From contig NZ_CANMUW010000003.1 of NCBI RefSeq assembly GCF_947501225.1, positions 62,001 through 126,000 on the forward strand: DNA of 64,000 nucleotides, in the 5' to 3' direction. The notes beneath the pieces are model-generated. The model saw nothing but the letters and a program-made list of their open reading frames with translations. It had not been told where the DNA came from and made no database searches. Of the stretch, positions 33,919 through 43,533 are shown one piece after another. Within the stretch, counting starts at the first letter, position 1; each line of letters begins with the position of its first letter. Origin of the DNA: an uncultured Shewanella sp. (GTDB taxonomy: Bacteria; Pseudomonadota; Gammaproteobacteria; Enterobacterales; Shewanellaceae). A program made the translations under genes and the position numbers.

Positions 33919-35952
33919 ATGATGAGACGATGGAAACACAAGGTAGCATTAAGTGTGCTGTTTTGTTTTGGTGCCATTGCCAATGCGAACGCTGCCGGGA
34001 AGTATGACAGCATACCTCAGATGGGAAAAACGGCTAAGGAGTCGATTGCAAATTACCAGGGAACAGAGAAGATCAATGGCGTGAAAACGCTGCATGACTA
34101 TATTGTGCAAGAGGAGGAGTTGTTCGATTTCCTCTTCGAAAATCACCCGATGTTTAAGTATCAGGAGTCGGGCAACCTGGTCGGTGATTACCATATCAGT
34201 GACCGTGGTGAGGAGTATCTCGATACCGGTCACAGCCCTAAATACTCTAAGCGCGTAGGTACTCCGCGTGCTGTTCAGTATCGCTTAGGTGCTAAATCAA
34301 TCCTTGATTACCCAAACAACTTCGTAGGTCCTGAGAAGTGTGCCGAATGTCATGCGACTCAGTATGAGAAGTGGCAGCGTTCACGTCATGCAAAGACAAT
34401 TCGTTTCCCTGGCGAGCATCCAGAGGTCAACAACGACCTTGAACAGACCATGTACGGCACTAAAGACACCTCTATCCTGCCAGACGGTATTACCCCCGAT
34501 GCTATCTATGCAACGGTAGGTACGCCTCGTACTAAGTATGGCTTCATCGATGCGTGGATGGTTCGTGGTACTTACCACATCGAAGGCGGTCTACTTAAAG
34601 ATGGCACAGGTAAGATGGTTGCCGGTGCTAACCAGTTCTCCCGTGGCTGGGCCGAGTGGTTGACGCCTGAGATGGCGAAGAAGATCAACGATGTTATCCC
34701 TGATTTCCCGACAACACTTGAAGCCTTCGGTGCTTCAGGTTCACACCAGAAAGGGATGAGCTCTTACGGCGCTAAGTACCGTGAAGCCATGTTGTTCCAA
34801 CCGGCAAGTTCTTACTGTGAAGTTTGCCATACCTTCAAGTTTGATTTCCAAAGCAAGCAGGAGTACTTCGATGCTCTGGGGGATCCGGAGAAGCTACGTA
34901 AGCATACCATCAGTAAAGGTATTGCCTGTGAAGAGTGTCATGGCGCAGGCGGTCACTTAGATGGTGGTACCGGCGGCATGCAGTCTAACTGCGAACGTTG
35001 TCACCAGCGCTTCCAGTACGACGATACCCTGGCCGATACGCCTCAGGCACAAGAGAAAGGGGAATACGCTTTCGGTGTGAAGATGAAGTCACTATGTCCA
35101 TCTTGTGGTACCGAAGGTTCACAGATGTACAACTCTGAGCACTATGAAAACGGCATGCGCTGTACTACCTGTCACGATCCCCATGAAGTAACCGATGGCG
35201 ATTGGAAGTCAGGTTTTACTAAGCCAAAGCTTAAGAAAGACTGTCAGGACTGTCACGAAGCTCAAACCTTAATCGCGAGCAATACAGATACTCATAGCGA
35301 GCAAACCTGTCAAAGCTGTCACATGCCTAACATGGGTAGCTGTGAGAACTTCAAGGCGATGCAGTTCCCTGATCAAGCTGGTTTCGACGCCGTTCGTAAG
35401 TCACACATGTGGAAGATCGATGTCGACCCAGAGCGCAAGACACTTAACCCGCCAGAAGGACAACCACGTACCGGTGGACCCGATGGCGTTAAAGGTTGGA
35501 CTGTTGCTAAGAACGAAGAGGGTCGTAACTACTTGGATCTAATGTGGTCTTGTGCACGTACCGCTATCTCAGATCACGATGTGGTTGAGAACAAAGGTTG
35601 TCACAGCCAGTTCCAGTCAGAACTCGAAGTGGGGCTGCACTACGAAGACCAGAAAGAGATCTATGGTGAAGTGATGAAGTGGCAAACACCTGTTAAAGAG
35701 GTCTATGCCAAGGTTGAGCAGGCGCTTGAGCGTATCGACCAGCTACTCGAAGTCACTAAGCTGTCTGTTGAAGACAAGACTCAGGTTCTGATGCTTGCAG
35801 AGAAAGCGGAAGAGACTGTCAATCTGATTAAGAAAGATGGCTCTTGGGGTGTGCACGGGTTCCGTTATACCCAGAAGCGTCTCGATGCTGCGCTTACTTA
35901 TGTAACACAGGCGCAAAATATCCTGGACGGAACGGGTTACGCGGCTAAATAA
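33919..35952 (+). CDS. sirA: Octaheme sulfite reductase SirA/MccA, copy 2
   Basis: The 677-aa paralogue of the first SirA has a Sec signal (cleavage near NANAAGK). Heme sites are CAECH, CEVCH, CEECH, CERCH, CTTCH, CQDCH and CQSCH, plus the CX15CH site ([10 protein letters not shown]...KGCH). The non-heme CPSCG and the single cysteine in MGSCENF, the likely copper ligands, are both kept. Most of the core is identical to copy 1; the signal peptide, the region after the first heme and a Gly-Pro-Asp insertion near [11 protein letters not shown] differ. Codon choice is richer in C and G than in copy 1. Both copies therefore look functional. Confidence 0.95.
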   Translation: MMRRWKHKVALSVLFCFGAIANANAAGKYDSIPQMGKTAKESIANYQGTEKINGVKTLHDYIVQEEELFDFLFENHPMFKYQESGNLVGDYHISDRGEEYLDTGHSPKYSKRVGTPRAVQYRLGAKSILDYPNNFVGPEKCAECHATQYEKWQRSRHAKTIRFPGEHPEVNNDLEQTMYGTKDTSILPDGITPDAIYATVGTPRTKYGFIDAWMVRGTYHIEGGLLKDGTGKMVAGANQFSRGWAEWLTPEMAKKINDVIPDFPTTLEAFGASGSHQKGMSSYGAKYREAMLFQPASSYCEVCHTFKFDFQSKQEYFDALGDPEKLRKHTISKGIACEECHGAGGHLDGGTGGMQSNCERCHQRFQYDDTLADTPQAQEKGEYAFGVKMKSLCPSCGTEGSQMYNSEHYENGMRCTTCHDPHEVTDGDWKSGFTKPKLKKDCQDCHEAQTLIASNTDTHSEQTCQSCHMPNMGSCENFKAMQFPDQAGFDAVRKSHMWKIDVDPERKTLNPPEGQPRTGGPDGVKGWTVAKNEEGRNYLDLMWSCARTAISDHDVVENKGCHSQFQSELEVGLHYEDQKEIYGEVMKWQTPVKEVYAKVEQALERIDQLLEVTKLSVEDKTQVLMLAEKAEETVNLIKKDGSWGVHGFRYTQKRLDAALTYVTQAQNILDGTGYAAK

Positions 35953-35977
35953 GGCCTGCTGACTCATTAGCAAAACC

Positions 35978-36013
35978 TATCCCGGTATCTCAGAGGTTTG
36001 AGGTACCGGGATA
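35978..36013 (+). promoter_or_regulatory. Intercistronic hairpin after sirA copy 2
   Basis: TATCCCGGTATCTCA (35978-35992) pairs with TGAGGTACCGGGATA (35999-36013) over 15 positions with one G-U wobble and a 6-nt loop. It occupies the same place as the hairpin after copy 1 but has a different sequence. No T-tract follows. Confidence 0.65.
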
Positions 36014-36029
36014 AACAAGAGAATTAATT

Positions 36030-36458
36030 ATGAAGAAAGCACTGGGTCAAATTGTCGTTTCACTCACTTTACTGTTAAGTGCTGCAACATGTTATGCCGG
36101 AGGCGGTTCGGATATGGCACCGGCTCCCCACCATGATGTTCAGTTAAACCCGATCTCAATGATAGAAGCCGAAACATTGGTGGGTAAAGAGGGGGTCTAC
36201 TTTTTTGATGTTAATACGCTTGAGCTATGGGCTGAAGGGTTTATTCCAGGTGCTATCTATTTCAACGTTAAAGACTGGAAAAAGCTACTTCCAGAGAACA
36301 AAGATACCGTGATGGTTTTTTACTGTGCCAACCGCTTGTGTAACGCCAGTGAAATAGCGGCAAGAGCCGTGATGAAGCTGGGCTATACCGGTGTACGACA
36401 TATGTATGACGGAATATATGGGTGGCGCTTATCAAACCGGGTGACGGAAAAACCATAA
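36030..36458 (+). CDS. Periplasmic rhodanese-like protein, sir copy 2
   Basis: The 142-aa protein has a Sec signal (cleavage near CYAGGG) and the same rhodanese domain as copy 1. GVYFFDVNTLELWAEG and FYCANRLCNASEIAARAVMK are identical between copies apart from flanks. Differences cluster in the signal peptide and the first 20 mature residues. The catalytic loop with two cysteines is kept. It sits 77 bases after sirA, beyond the hairpin. Confidence 0.9.
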   Translation: MKKALGQIVVSLTLLLSAATCYAGGGSDMAPAPHHDVQLNPISMIEAETLVGKEGVYFFDVNTLELWAEGFIPGAIYFNVKDWKKLLPENKDTVMVFYCANRLCNASEIAARAVMKLGYTGVRHMYDGIYGWRLSNRVTEKP

Positions 36459-36520
36459 CAGATGGATCTGCAGTAAAAGCACAATATATAGATGTTTGAT
36501 TAATTTAAGAGAAAATCGAT

Positions 36521-37312
36521 ATGAAAAAATTTACCAAAAGTTCCCTTGCTGTGATCACTGGTCTCTCTCTGTTTGTATCCGGTTATAGCATCGCCGCGGA
36601 TGATACCGCCACCGATGTGCAAAAACAGTCATACAGCATAGGTGCTTCATTGGGTAAGTATGTTTCCAGTCAGATATATGGCCAAACACAGCTAGGTGCC
36701 GAGGTCGATGTCGACTTGGTGGTGAAAGGTGTAGTTGACGCGCTTACGGGACAGCAAAAATACACAGATGAAGAGATATTGACCTTTCTTAATCAGCGCG
36801 CCGAGCAGTTAAATGCAGCACGCGAGGCCGAAGAGGAGCGCATCGCACTTAAGAATATGACTGAGGGTAGTGCATACCTTGCCAATAACAAGAAGAGTGA
36901 CACGGTGACGGTCACCGACTCCGGTCTGCAATACGAAGTCATTACCATGGGGGAGGGGCGTAAAGCGAATCCTGAAGATGTGGTAACGGTTCACTATAAA
37001 GGGCAGTTAATCGACGGTACCGAATTTGATAACTCCTATGAACGAGATGAGCCAAACCGTTTCGCCTTAATGAGTGTGATCGAAGGCTGGCAGGAGGGGA
37101 TCACTCTCATGCCAGAGGGGTCAACATTTAAGTTCACCATCCCTTCTGAGCTTGCCTATGGCAAACAGCAGGTAGGCATCATCCCACCCAGTTCTACCTT
37201 AATTTTTGAAGTCGAGTTAGTCAAAGTCGAAGAGCCTGGCGAGAACTCTCACGGTATGGGACTGAGCGGAATGGGGATGGGAGGAATGATGGGGATGGGT
37301 AAGGCCCACTAA
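36521..37312 (+). CDS. FKBP-type peptidyl-prolyl isomerase with Met/His-rich tail, sir copy 2
   Basis: The 263-aa protein has a signal peptide (cleavage near SIAADD) and the same two-domain FkpA-like plan. The FKBP core includes VTVHYKGQLIDGTEFDNSYE, VIEGWQEGITLMPEGSTFKF and LIFEVELVKVEEPGENSHG. The tail of 20 residues again has six methionines and two histidines among glycines. The tail sequence is not identical to that of copy 1 but its composition is the same, which argues for function in soft-metal binding. Confidence 0.92.
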   Translation: MKKFTKSSLAVITGLSLFVSGYSIAADDTATDVQKQSYSIGASLGKYVSSQIYGQTQLGAEVDVDLVVKGVVDALTGQQKYTDEEILTFLNQRAEQLNAAREAEEERIALKNMTEGSAYLANNKKSDTVTVTDSGLQYEVITMGEGRKANPEDVVTVHYKGQLIDGTEFDNSYERDEPNRFALMSVIEGWQEGITLMPEGSTFKFTIPSELAYGKQQVGIIPPSSTLIFEVELVKVEEPGENSHGMGLSGMGMGGMMGMGKAH

Positions 37313-37372
37313 CAATAACAGGATTTCAATAACAGAAATTCGGCACGTTTAATTCGTTTTCAGAGAGTCACT

Positions 37373-38095
37373 ATGAATAGTCTTGCTATCGGTATCGGGG
37401 TCACACTTTGTGCTTTTATAGCGCTGATCTGGCGTCATCATCTCCGGTGTCTCAATCAAGGGGTCATTCATATTGCAGAGCAGCACACTGCATGCGATAG
37501 CGAAGTGGTTCCCCCCGCTTTAGCTCTCAAGATACCTCTGCTGCTATCCATAGTGCTCCTTTTTTCGAGCGTATCGCTTTACTCGCAACTGGGTCACTTC
37601 AGTGACTGGGATAAAGGGAGCGTAGATGAACATATTGATTACCTGATCACCGCAGATATCAATAGAAATGCAAAAACAGTTAATGAGCAACCAAACAATG
37701 AAATTGCATTATTAAATTTGGCTCAATCTTATGCCGATGGTGGGCTCTATTCAGATTCAGTGAAAACCTTCGATGAACTACTCCAGTTGACGGGCGATGA
37801 TGCCGGCATTTTGGGCATGAAAGCCAATGCCATGTATTACCGCGACAACCGGGTGATGAGTCTGGATATCGATCTCGTTATTGCCAGGGCGCTGGCTATA
37901 GATACATACGAGTTTCAGTCCAGATTATTGCTGGCCACTCACGCATACCTGAATGGAAACTTCGAAGAAGCCATTAAGCAGTGGGAGTTACTACTCAAGA
38001 GTGATAGCCAAAACTTTAATAGGGACTCAATTAATAATGCAATTTTTAGAGCCGAGCAAAAAATAGCTAATCGTTCAGTGACTGCATCTGAGTAG
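37373..38095 (+). CDS. CcmI/NrfG-like TPR cytochrome-biogenesis protein, sir copy 2
   Basis: The 240-aa protein has two membrane helices (about residues 3-20 and 53-70) and periplasmic TPRs (DYLITADINRNAKTVNEQPN, IALLNLAQSYADGGLYSDSV, ILGMKANAMYYRDNRVM, SRLLLATHAYLNGNFEEAIK). It aligns with copy 1 over the TPR part, while the N-terminal 70 residues differ widely. This is the least conserved pair of the duplication. Confidence 0.86.
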   Translation: MNSLAIGIGVTLCAFIALIWRHHLRCLNQGVIHIAEQHTACDSEVVPPALALKIPLLLSIVLLFSSVSLYSQLGHFSDWDKGSVDEHIDYLITADINRNAKTVNEQPNNEIALLNLAQSYADGGLYSDSVKTFDELLQLTGDDAGILGMKANAMYYRDNRVMSLDIDLVIARALAIDTYEFQSRLLLATHAYLNGNFEEAIKQWELLLKSDSQNFNRDSINNAIFRAEQKIANRSVTASE

Positions 38096-38158
38096 AGTCA
38101 CGTAAAACCGAATAAATATAAAACAGATCAGCAAAATAGCTGATAGATGGAGGATGCT

Positions 38159-38869
38159 GTGAGTGAAAATATAGAGAGACGGAGGTTCCTTAAATGCTTA
38201 GGGGCCAGCTCTTTGATAATAGCGCCCTTAGGGTGTAGTTCGGTCAAAGAGAAGGAGTCAGATGCAAACAAGCCCCATTATGCGATGGTGTTTGATCAAA
38301 ATAAATGTACTGGCTGTGGTGAGTGTAAAGAGGCCTGTAATTTGGCTAACAACTTACCGGCTGGTAAGTCCAGATTGTTGTTGGAGCAGCATTCTGGAGG
38401 GCTGGAGGGACAGCCTTGTCCACACTGCGGTAAGACAACAGAGTGTGGGTGTGAACGTAAGTTCGTTCGTGTTTCCTGTCAGCAATGTAAAAACGCTCCA
38501 TGTGTCACCGTATGCCCCACCGGGGCGGCTCACCGGGATGAGAAAACCGGTATCGTGACCATGGATGCGAGTAAGTGTGCCGGTTGTAAGTATTGCATCG
38601 GTGCTTGTCCTTACGATGCTCGTTTCATCAATAAAGAGACCGATGTTGCCGATAACTGTGATTTTTGTCTTAACAGCAAACTGGCGATTGGGGAACTGCC
38701 GGCCTGTGTTCAGAAGTGTCGCTATGACGCATTGATCTTTGGTGATATCAACGACCCGACATCCTACGTCAGTAAGTTGCTAAGGGTAAAAGACTCTGTG
38801 CGGATGAAGCCTGGATTTGGTACTGAACCAAGTCTTAGATACATACCTATTGTTAAGCTGGGGGTATAG
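38159..38869 (+). CDS. sirC: SirC-type [4Fe-4S] ferredoxin subunit, copy 2
   Basis: The 236-aa protein has the Tat motif (ERRRFLKCLGASS), the PLGCSS segment and the same four-cluster cysteine pattern: CTGCGECKEAC, CQQCKNAPCVTVCP, CAGCKYCIGACP, CDFC and CVQKC. The inserted CPHCG plus CGC element is also kept. The last 100 residues are almost unchanged against copy 1. The GTG at 38159 is preferred to an in-frame ATG at 38147, because that ATG overlaps the GGAGG site and copy 1 has no equivalent ATG. Confidence 0.93.
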   Translation: MSENIERRRFLKCLGASSLIIAPLGCSSVKEKESDANKPHYAMVFDQNKCTGCGECKEACNLANNLPAGKSRLLLEQHSGGLEGQPCPHCGKTTECGCERKFVRVSCQQCKNAPCVTVCPTGAAHRDEKTGIVTMDASKCAGCKYCIGACPYDARFINKETDVADNCDFCLNSKLAIGELPACVQKCRYDALIFGDINDPTSYVSKLLRVKDSVRMKPGFGTEPSLRYIPIVKLGV

Positions 38870-38871
38870 AG

Positions 38872-39819
38872 ATGGACGGTTCAATGGAATTCACTATGGG
38901 GCTATCCGATGGCATCGCCTGGCCCTGGCCAATTGCGGTATACCTGTTTTTTGCGGGGATATCCGGTGGTGCGATAGCTACAGCAATATTTATTCGTTTC
39001 TACAAAGGCCAGTCTGAGAATACGCCTTTCTATAAAGCGGCAGCACTTATTTCGTTTGTGACCATCTGCTTAGGAATGCTGTGTCTGGTTTTAGACCTGA
39101 CCAATCCACTGTTTTTCTGGCGGATACTGGTTTACTACAACCTTAACTCTGTGATGTCTATCGGTGTTATTGCGCTGTCGGCGTATATCCCGCTGGTTGG
39201 CTTAATCATGTTGCTGGCTTTCGAAGAGGAGATCCGTGGTATCCCGGCATTGCGCGTGTTACTGCCGGTGATCGAGAAGCTAAAAGGCGTGCGTCGTCCA
39301 TGTGAGATCGCTGTACTGATTCTGGCCATGGCTGTGTGTGCCTATACCGGTTTCCTTATCTCCGCGCTTATCCGTTTCCCTATCATTAATACCTCGGTAT
39401 TGCCGGCGCTGTTTATCGCCTCGGGGATATCGGCGGGGGCGGCGTCTGCCAAAATGCTGGCTGTCTCAATGTTTAAGGAAGATCTACACAGCCAGGACAT
39501 GAAGCTGCTTCACGGGGCTGAGTGGCCAATAATGGCAGCCGAAATCCTGTTTATCTTTATGATTGCTATGTCTCTGTTTACCGGTAATGCAGGTATGCAA
39601 AGTGCGTTTTCAGCTTTTCATATAGGTGACTGGGCTGGTGTGTTTTGGCTTGGGGTAGTAGGGATAGGCTTTTGTGGGCCATTACTACTTAACTTCGCAA
39701 CGGGTAAGAGATTCAGCCATTCGGCTAAAGCATTCTACCTGTCGGGTGTTTGTGTTGTCAGTGGCATGATGTGCCTGCGATTATTCATCATCTATGCCGG
39801 ACAGAACTTTGCGATTTAG
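38872..39819 (+). CDS. sirD: SirD, NrfD-family quinol-oxidising membrane subunit, copy 2
   Basis: The 315-aa protein is equal in length to copy 1 and highly similar throughout. The helices WPWPIAVYLFFAGISGGAIA, CLVLDLTNPLFFWRILVYYN and GAEWPIMAAEILFIFMIAMS are kept. It begins two bases after sirC. A second SirCD pair means each SirA could have its own quinol dehydrogenase, though cross-use is likely. Confidence 0.94.
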   Translation: MDGSMEFTMGLSDGIAWPWPIAVYLFFAGISGGAIATAIFIRFYKGQSENTPFYKAAALISFVTICLGMLCLVLDLTNPLFFWRILVYYNLNSVMSIGVIALSAYIPLVGLIMLLAFEEEIRGIPALRVLLPVIEKLKGVRRPCEIAVLILAMAVCAYTGFLISALIRFPIINTSVLPALFIASGISAGAASAKMLAVSMFKEDLHSQDMKLLHGAEWPIMAAEILFIFMIAMSLFTGNAGMQSAFSAFHIGDWAGVFWLGVVGIGFCGPLLLNFATGKRFSHSAKAFYLSGVCVVSGMMCLRLFIIYAGQNFAI

Positions 39820-39847
39820 CCAGTAACAGAAACTGTAATTGCTCCCT

Positions 39848-39885
39848 ACTCCCGAAACGCCGCCCTGCAAGGTTTAATCGGGAGT
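39848..39885 (+). promoter_or_regulatory. First hairpin with CCCTGCAAGGT loop before nosL, copy 2
   Basis: ACTCCCGA (39848-39855) pairs exactly with TCGGGAGT (39878-39885). The 22-nt loop contains CCCTGCAAGGT. The stem shares nothing with the other two elements. Confidence 0.65.
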
Positions 39886-39910
39886 CGGGTAAACAATTAC
39901 TGCTATACCG

Positions 39911-39959
39911 ACTCACACCTTATCGTTTTTCCCTGCAAGGTATCGATAAGGTGCTGAGT
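39911..39959 (+). promoter_or_regulatory. Second hairpin with CCCTGCAAGGT loop before nosL, copy 2
   Basis: CACCTTATCG (39916-39925) pairs exactly with CGATAAGGTG (39944-39953); ACTC and GAGT extend the stem past a small internal loop. The 18-nt loop contains CCCTGCAAGGT. The nosL ATG is 35 bases further on. Confidence 0.65.
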
Positions 39960-39993
39960 TCACCCCATCACTTCTTGTCGAGTTGGAAAATGT

Positions 39994-40482
39994 ATGAAAA
40001 AACTTATCCTCATCTTGTTGGTTATGCCGGTTCTTTTTGCATGTGGCCGAGGTGATGCCGTTACTCAGTCTGTAGAGGCTCAAGCTATTCACGATCATGA
40101 ACGTTGTCACCTGTGTGGCATGATGATAAAGAAATATCCGGGCCCCAAGGGCCAGTTACACCTGAAGGGACAAGAGATTGTGCCTAAGTTTTGCTCCACC
40201 AGAGATATGTTCAACTTTGCTCTGCAGGCTGAAAATCAGCGTCAAATCACCGCACTCATGGTCCATGATATGTCTGCAACCGAGTGGGCACACCCACAAG
40301 ATAAGCACTTTATCGATGCGACTAAGGCCTGGTATGTATATGGGACCAGCAGAAAAGCAGTGATGGGGCCCGCCGTTGCCTCATTTGCCACCGAAGAGGG
40401 GGCGATTCAATTTGCCAAAGAGTTTGGCGGAGCCGTATTAGGCTATGAGCAGATAACCCTAGAGCTATTGGCCGGCGAGTAA
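39994..40482 (+). CDS. nosL: NosL-like copper-binding lipoprotein, sir copy 2
   Basis: The 162-aa protein has the same length as copy 1. It has a lipobox (MPVLFACGR), the DHERCHLCGMMIKKYPGPKG copper site, PKFCSTRDMFNFALQAENQR and WYVYGTSRKAVMGPAVASFA. It presumably passes Cu(I) to apo-SirA in the periplasm. Two conserved-loop hairpins lie directly upstream. It ends seven bases before nosD. Confidence 0.92.
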   Translation: MKKLILILLVMPVLFACGRGDAVTQSVEAQAIHDHERCHLCGMMIKKYPGPKGQLHLKGQEIVPKFCSTRDMFNFALQAENQRQITALMVHDMSATEWAHPQDKHFIDATKAWYVYGTSRKAVMGPAVASFATEEGAIQFAKEFGGAVLGYEQITLELLAGE

Positions 40483-40489
40483 TTCAGCT

Positions 40490-41779
40490 ATGACCCGCAT
40501 CTGTATATTGGCAGCCATTTTTAGTTTTTCCGGTCTCACTCAGGCCGGAAGCATCACAGTGTTCGATGCCGATAGCCTTAGATTTGAGCTGGAGAATGCC
40601 AGGCCAGGCGATCACATCATACTCAAGCCGGGTCTATATGAAGGCCGTTTTGATATACACAGACCCGTCTCTGTTTCCAGCCGGGGTGATAGTGTCATCG
40701 ATGCGCAGGGGGAGGGAAGTGCAATCACAGTTCACGCCTCCGGTGTAGAGGTTTCGGGTCTTACCATTCAAAACTGGGGAAATGATCAATACGAGCGCGA
40801 CGCCGGCATCCTGGTGATGGCGGGGAGCGACGATGTCAGCATCAATAACAATACACTGACCGGTGATGGTTTCGGGATCAGAGCCGATGAGGTAAAACGA
40901 ATCAAGATTAATGACAATGTTGTCACAGGCAATGCTTCACTCTTTAAACTCGATCGGGGCGATGGGATCCACCTGGACCATGTTGTCGAGGCTCAGGTGT
41001 GGGGGAATGTGATCTCTCAAGTCAGAGATGGTGTCTACATAGAATCTGGAAGTCACAGCAAGGTATCCGGTAATCGATTCTTCGATCAACAGTACGGCAT
41101 CCACTACATGTATTCCAGCATGGATGAGGCATTTAATAATCAGAGTTACCGTGTGGATGGGGGGTATGCGCTGATGAGTTCCAAGCAGATCCATCTACAC
41201 GACAATCAGGTCTGGGAAGCCATCGATTTTGGCATTCTGCTTAATATGAGCCGGGACTCACTCATCGAGGGTAACCGGGTCGAGCAGGTTACCAACCCTG
41301 CCGAGAATCCGGTTCAGGGTAAAGAGGGAAAGGGGATCTTCATCTATGGGGCCCGAGATAATAGGGTTGCAGGAAACCGCTTTGCTTATTGCGATATCGG
41401 TTTCTATATGGCCATGGGCGGTGAGGGCAATCAGGTATATGAAAATCAATTTATCGATAACTTCAGTCAGGTTAAATATGTAGGCGATAAGCTACTGGAG
41501 TGGAGTAAAGATGGCCGTGGAAACTACTGGAGCGGATACCTGGGGTGGGATCACAGCTCTGATGGTATTGGTAATAGCCCATATCGGCCGAACGATAATA
41601 TCGACAGACTATTCTGGCTCTACCCGGAAGCCAATTTTTTAATGGGAAGCCCTATAGTGGTGGTGCTGAGGTGGGTACAGAGGCAGTTTGAGATCGGTGA
41701 GCCCAGCGGCATCATAGATAGCCACCCACTGCTTGATATCACTCCCCCACTCGATTTTGAATTTGGCGTTCCATATTGA
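40490..41779 (+). CDS. nosD: NosD-like periplasmic beta-helix protein, sir copy 2
   Basis: The 429-aa protein has a compact Sec signal (to LTQAGS, about residue 20) and the same beta-helix repeats as copy 1 (NQSYRVDGGYALMSSKQIHL, DIGFYMAMGGEGNQVYENQF). YRPNDNIDRLFWLYPEANFL closes the domain. It is shorter at both ends than copy 1, mainly at the N-terminus. It would act with NosF and NosY on copper-site assembly. Confidence 0.91.
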   Translation: MTRICILAAIFSFSGLTQAGSITVFDADSLRFELENARPGDHIILKPGLYEGRFDIHRPVSVSSRGDSVIDAQGEGSAITVHASGVEVSGLTIQNWGNDQYERDAGILVMAGSDDVSINNNTLTGDGFGIRADEVKRIKINDNVVTGNASLFKLDRGDGIHLDHVVEAQVWGNVISQVRDGVYIESGSHSKVSGNRFFDQQYGIHYMYSSMDEAFNNQSYRVDGGYALMSSKQIHLHDNQVWEAIDFGILLNMSRDSLIEGNRVEQVTNPAENPVQGKEGKGIFIYGARDNRVAGNRFAYCDIGFYMAMGGEGNQVYENQFIDNFSQVKYVGDKLLEWSKDGRGNYWSGYLGWDHSSDGIGNSPYRPNDNIDRLFWLYPEANFLMGSPIVVVLRWVQRQFEIGEPSGIIDSHPLLDITPPLDFEFGVPY

Positions 41780-41798
41780 CACTTATTCAGGAGATAAG

Positions 41799-42701
41799 AT
41801 GAATACAGCCGTTTCAGCCAGAAAAGTCAGCCACAGTTTCGGTACAGGTGTTGCGCTCGATGATGTGAGTTTCGAGATGAAACAGGGGCAAACGATGGCA
41901 CTGCTCGGTCATAACGGTGCGGGTAAGTCGACCCTGATAAAGATCCTTCTCGGCTTGATCACTCCAGCAGGCGGAGAGATCGAGATCTTAGGGGTAAACA
42001 TCAGGAAAAATCGCTGTCACTCGAATTTGAGAATTGGTTATCTCCCCGAAAATGTCAGCTTTTACGATAAGTTAACCGGCGAGGAAATTCTAACTTACTT
42101 CGCGGAATTGAAAGGAGTAGGGAAAAGCAGGGTCAGTGAATTGATTGAGGAGTTTGGCCTGGGATATGCGAAAGACAGGGCGCTGAAAACCTACTCTAAA
42201 GGGATGAAGCAGAGGTTAGGCTTTGCCCAGGCTATTCTCAGTGAGCCTGAGTTGCTGCTGCTCGATGAGCCTACCGTCGGGCTCGACCCCGTCGCCTCTC
42301 AATTTCTCTATGGCAAGATCGATGAACTCAAGCAGCTTGGATGTGCGGTTATTGTCTGTACCCATGAACTGTCACTCATCGAAAACAATATCGATACCGC
42401 TCTCATCTTAGGTCGGGGGCGTTGTCTGGCATCCGGAGCGATAGATGAACTCAGATATGAGAGCCGTTTAAAAACCAGATTAACTTCTCCTTCGCTTGCT
42501 GCGCTGGTTAACGATAGTGAACGATTGGCCTCACTCTACAGTGATGATGCCTTGTTGCTGGACAGGGAGAATAAACAAGACGTGGTTCAGTTTTTAACGT
42601 CTGAATATGGTCTGTTTGACTTTGCTCTTAAAGAGCCGGGATTAGCCGAGATCTACCACTTTCATATGGGGAGAACTGCTCAATTGGAGGCCGTTAGTTA
42701 A
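41799..42701 (+). CDS. nosF: NosF-like ABC transporter ATPase, sir copy 2
   Basis: The 300-aa product has Walker A GHNGAGKSTLIK, GYLPENVSFYDKLTGEEILT, signature SKGMKQRLGFAQAIL, Walker B LLLLDEPTVGLDP and switch His in VCTHELS. An upstream in-frame ATG at 41733 lies inside nosD. The ATG at 41799 is preferred because CAGGAG precedes it and the protein then aligns with copy 1 from its start. The C-terminal third is less conserved than the ATPase core. Confidence 0.94.
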   Translation: MNTAVSARKVSHSFGTGVALDDVSFEMKQGQTMALLGHNGAGKSTLIKILLGLITPAGGEIEILGVNIRKNRCHSNLRIGYLPENVSFYDKLTGEEILTYFAELKGVGKSRVSELIEEFGLGYAKDRALKTYSKGMKQRLGFAQAILSEPELLLLDEPTVGLDPVASQFLYGKIDELKQLGCAVIVCTHELSLIENNIDTALILGRGRCLASGAIDELRYESRLKTRLTSPSLAALVNDSERLASLYSDDALLLDRENKQDVVQFLTSEYGLFDFALKEPGLAEIYHFHMGRTAQLEAVS

Positions 42702-42702
42702 T

Positions 42703-43533
42703 ATGTATTTACACTCACCTGTTTTAGTTATCGCAAAAAAAGAGATCCGGGATAGCCTGAGAAATCGCTGGGTAGCCTTTGTTTCCCTAATTTTTTTGCT
42801 TCTCTCTCTTAGTGTCACGTTTGCCGGCAGTGCGGTTGTGGGTCAACTGGCTTTCCCCGAGCTGGATACCTTGATATCGAGTCTGTCTACAATCTCAGTA
42901 TTTATCATTCCTTTAGCGGCGATGCTAGTCAGTTACGATGCCTTTGTTGGTGAGGACGAGTCCGGGACTTTGCTGCTATTGCTCTCCTATCCACTGTCCC
43001 GGTTTCAAATTCTAACGGGTAAGCTTATCGGGCATGGCGTGATAATGGCCGTCACTATCGGCTTTGCTTTTGGACTGACAGCACTGCTTCTGCTGATGTT
43101 CGGTGAAAACTATGATGTTGCCGTTACATTCGCTCAATTCAGCCAGTTTATTTTGACCAGCATATTACTCGCGTTAATTTTTATTCTGTTGGGTTATATT
43201 GTGAGCTTAAAGGCAACGGAAAAGGCTAAGGCGGTTGCGACGGTACTGTTTGTTTGGTTCCTGTTCGTGCTTATCTATGATCTTTTGCTTTTGACACTGC
43301 TGGTCGCCGATATCGCTTTTGTCGACCAGTACGTCATTAACCTCTTAATTGCATTGAACCCTACGGATCTCTACCGTGCAATAAATCTCATAGGTACCGA
43401 TCTGCAGAGAGGGAGTCTGGTAATGTTCTCAGCATCAGAGTGGGGTAAAGCCGCGCTCGGTTTTGTGATGCTTTTGTGGGTTGCGGGTTTAATTTTTGTT
43501 GCTAACGCTGTCTTTAAACGTAGGCAGTTATAA
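42703..43533 (+). CDS. nosY: NosY-like ABC transporter permease, sir copy 2
   Basis: The 276-aa protein has six membrane helices with VIAKKEIRDSLRNRWVAFVS, VSYDAFVGEDESGTLLLLLS and ALNPTDLYRAINLIG. It starts one base after the nosF stop. It is the membrane partner of NosF copy 2. Confidence 0.93.
   Translation: MYLHSPVLVIAKKEIRDSLRNRWVAFVSLIFLLLSLSVTFAGSAVVGQLAFPELDTLISSLSTISVFIIPLAAMLVSYDAFVGEDESGTLLLLLSYPLSRFQILTGKLIGHGVIMAVTIGFAFGLTALLLLMFGENYDVAVTFAQFSQFILTSILLALIFILLGYIVSLKATEKAKAVATVLFVWFLFVLIYDLLLLTLLVADIAFVDQYVINLLIALNPTDLYRAINLIGTDLQRGSLVMFSASEWGKAALGFVMLLWVAGLIFVANAVFKRRQL

Noticed and set aside
33725..33922. 65-codon ORF running into the sirA copy 2 start
   Set aside because: No ribosome site, low-complexity translation, and it overlaps the promoter box and the sirA ATG.
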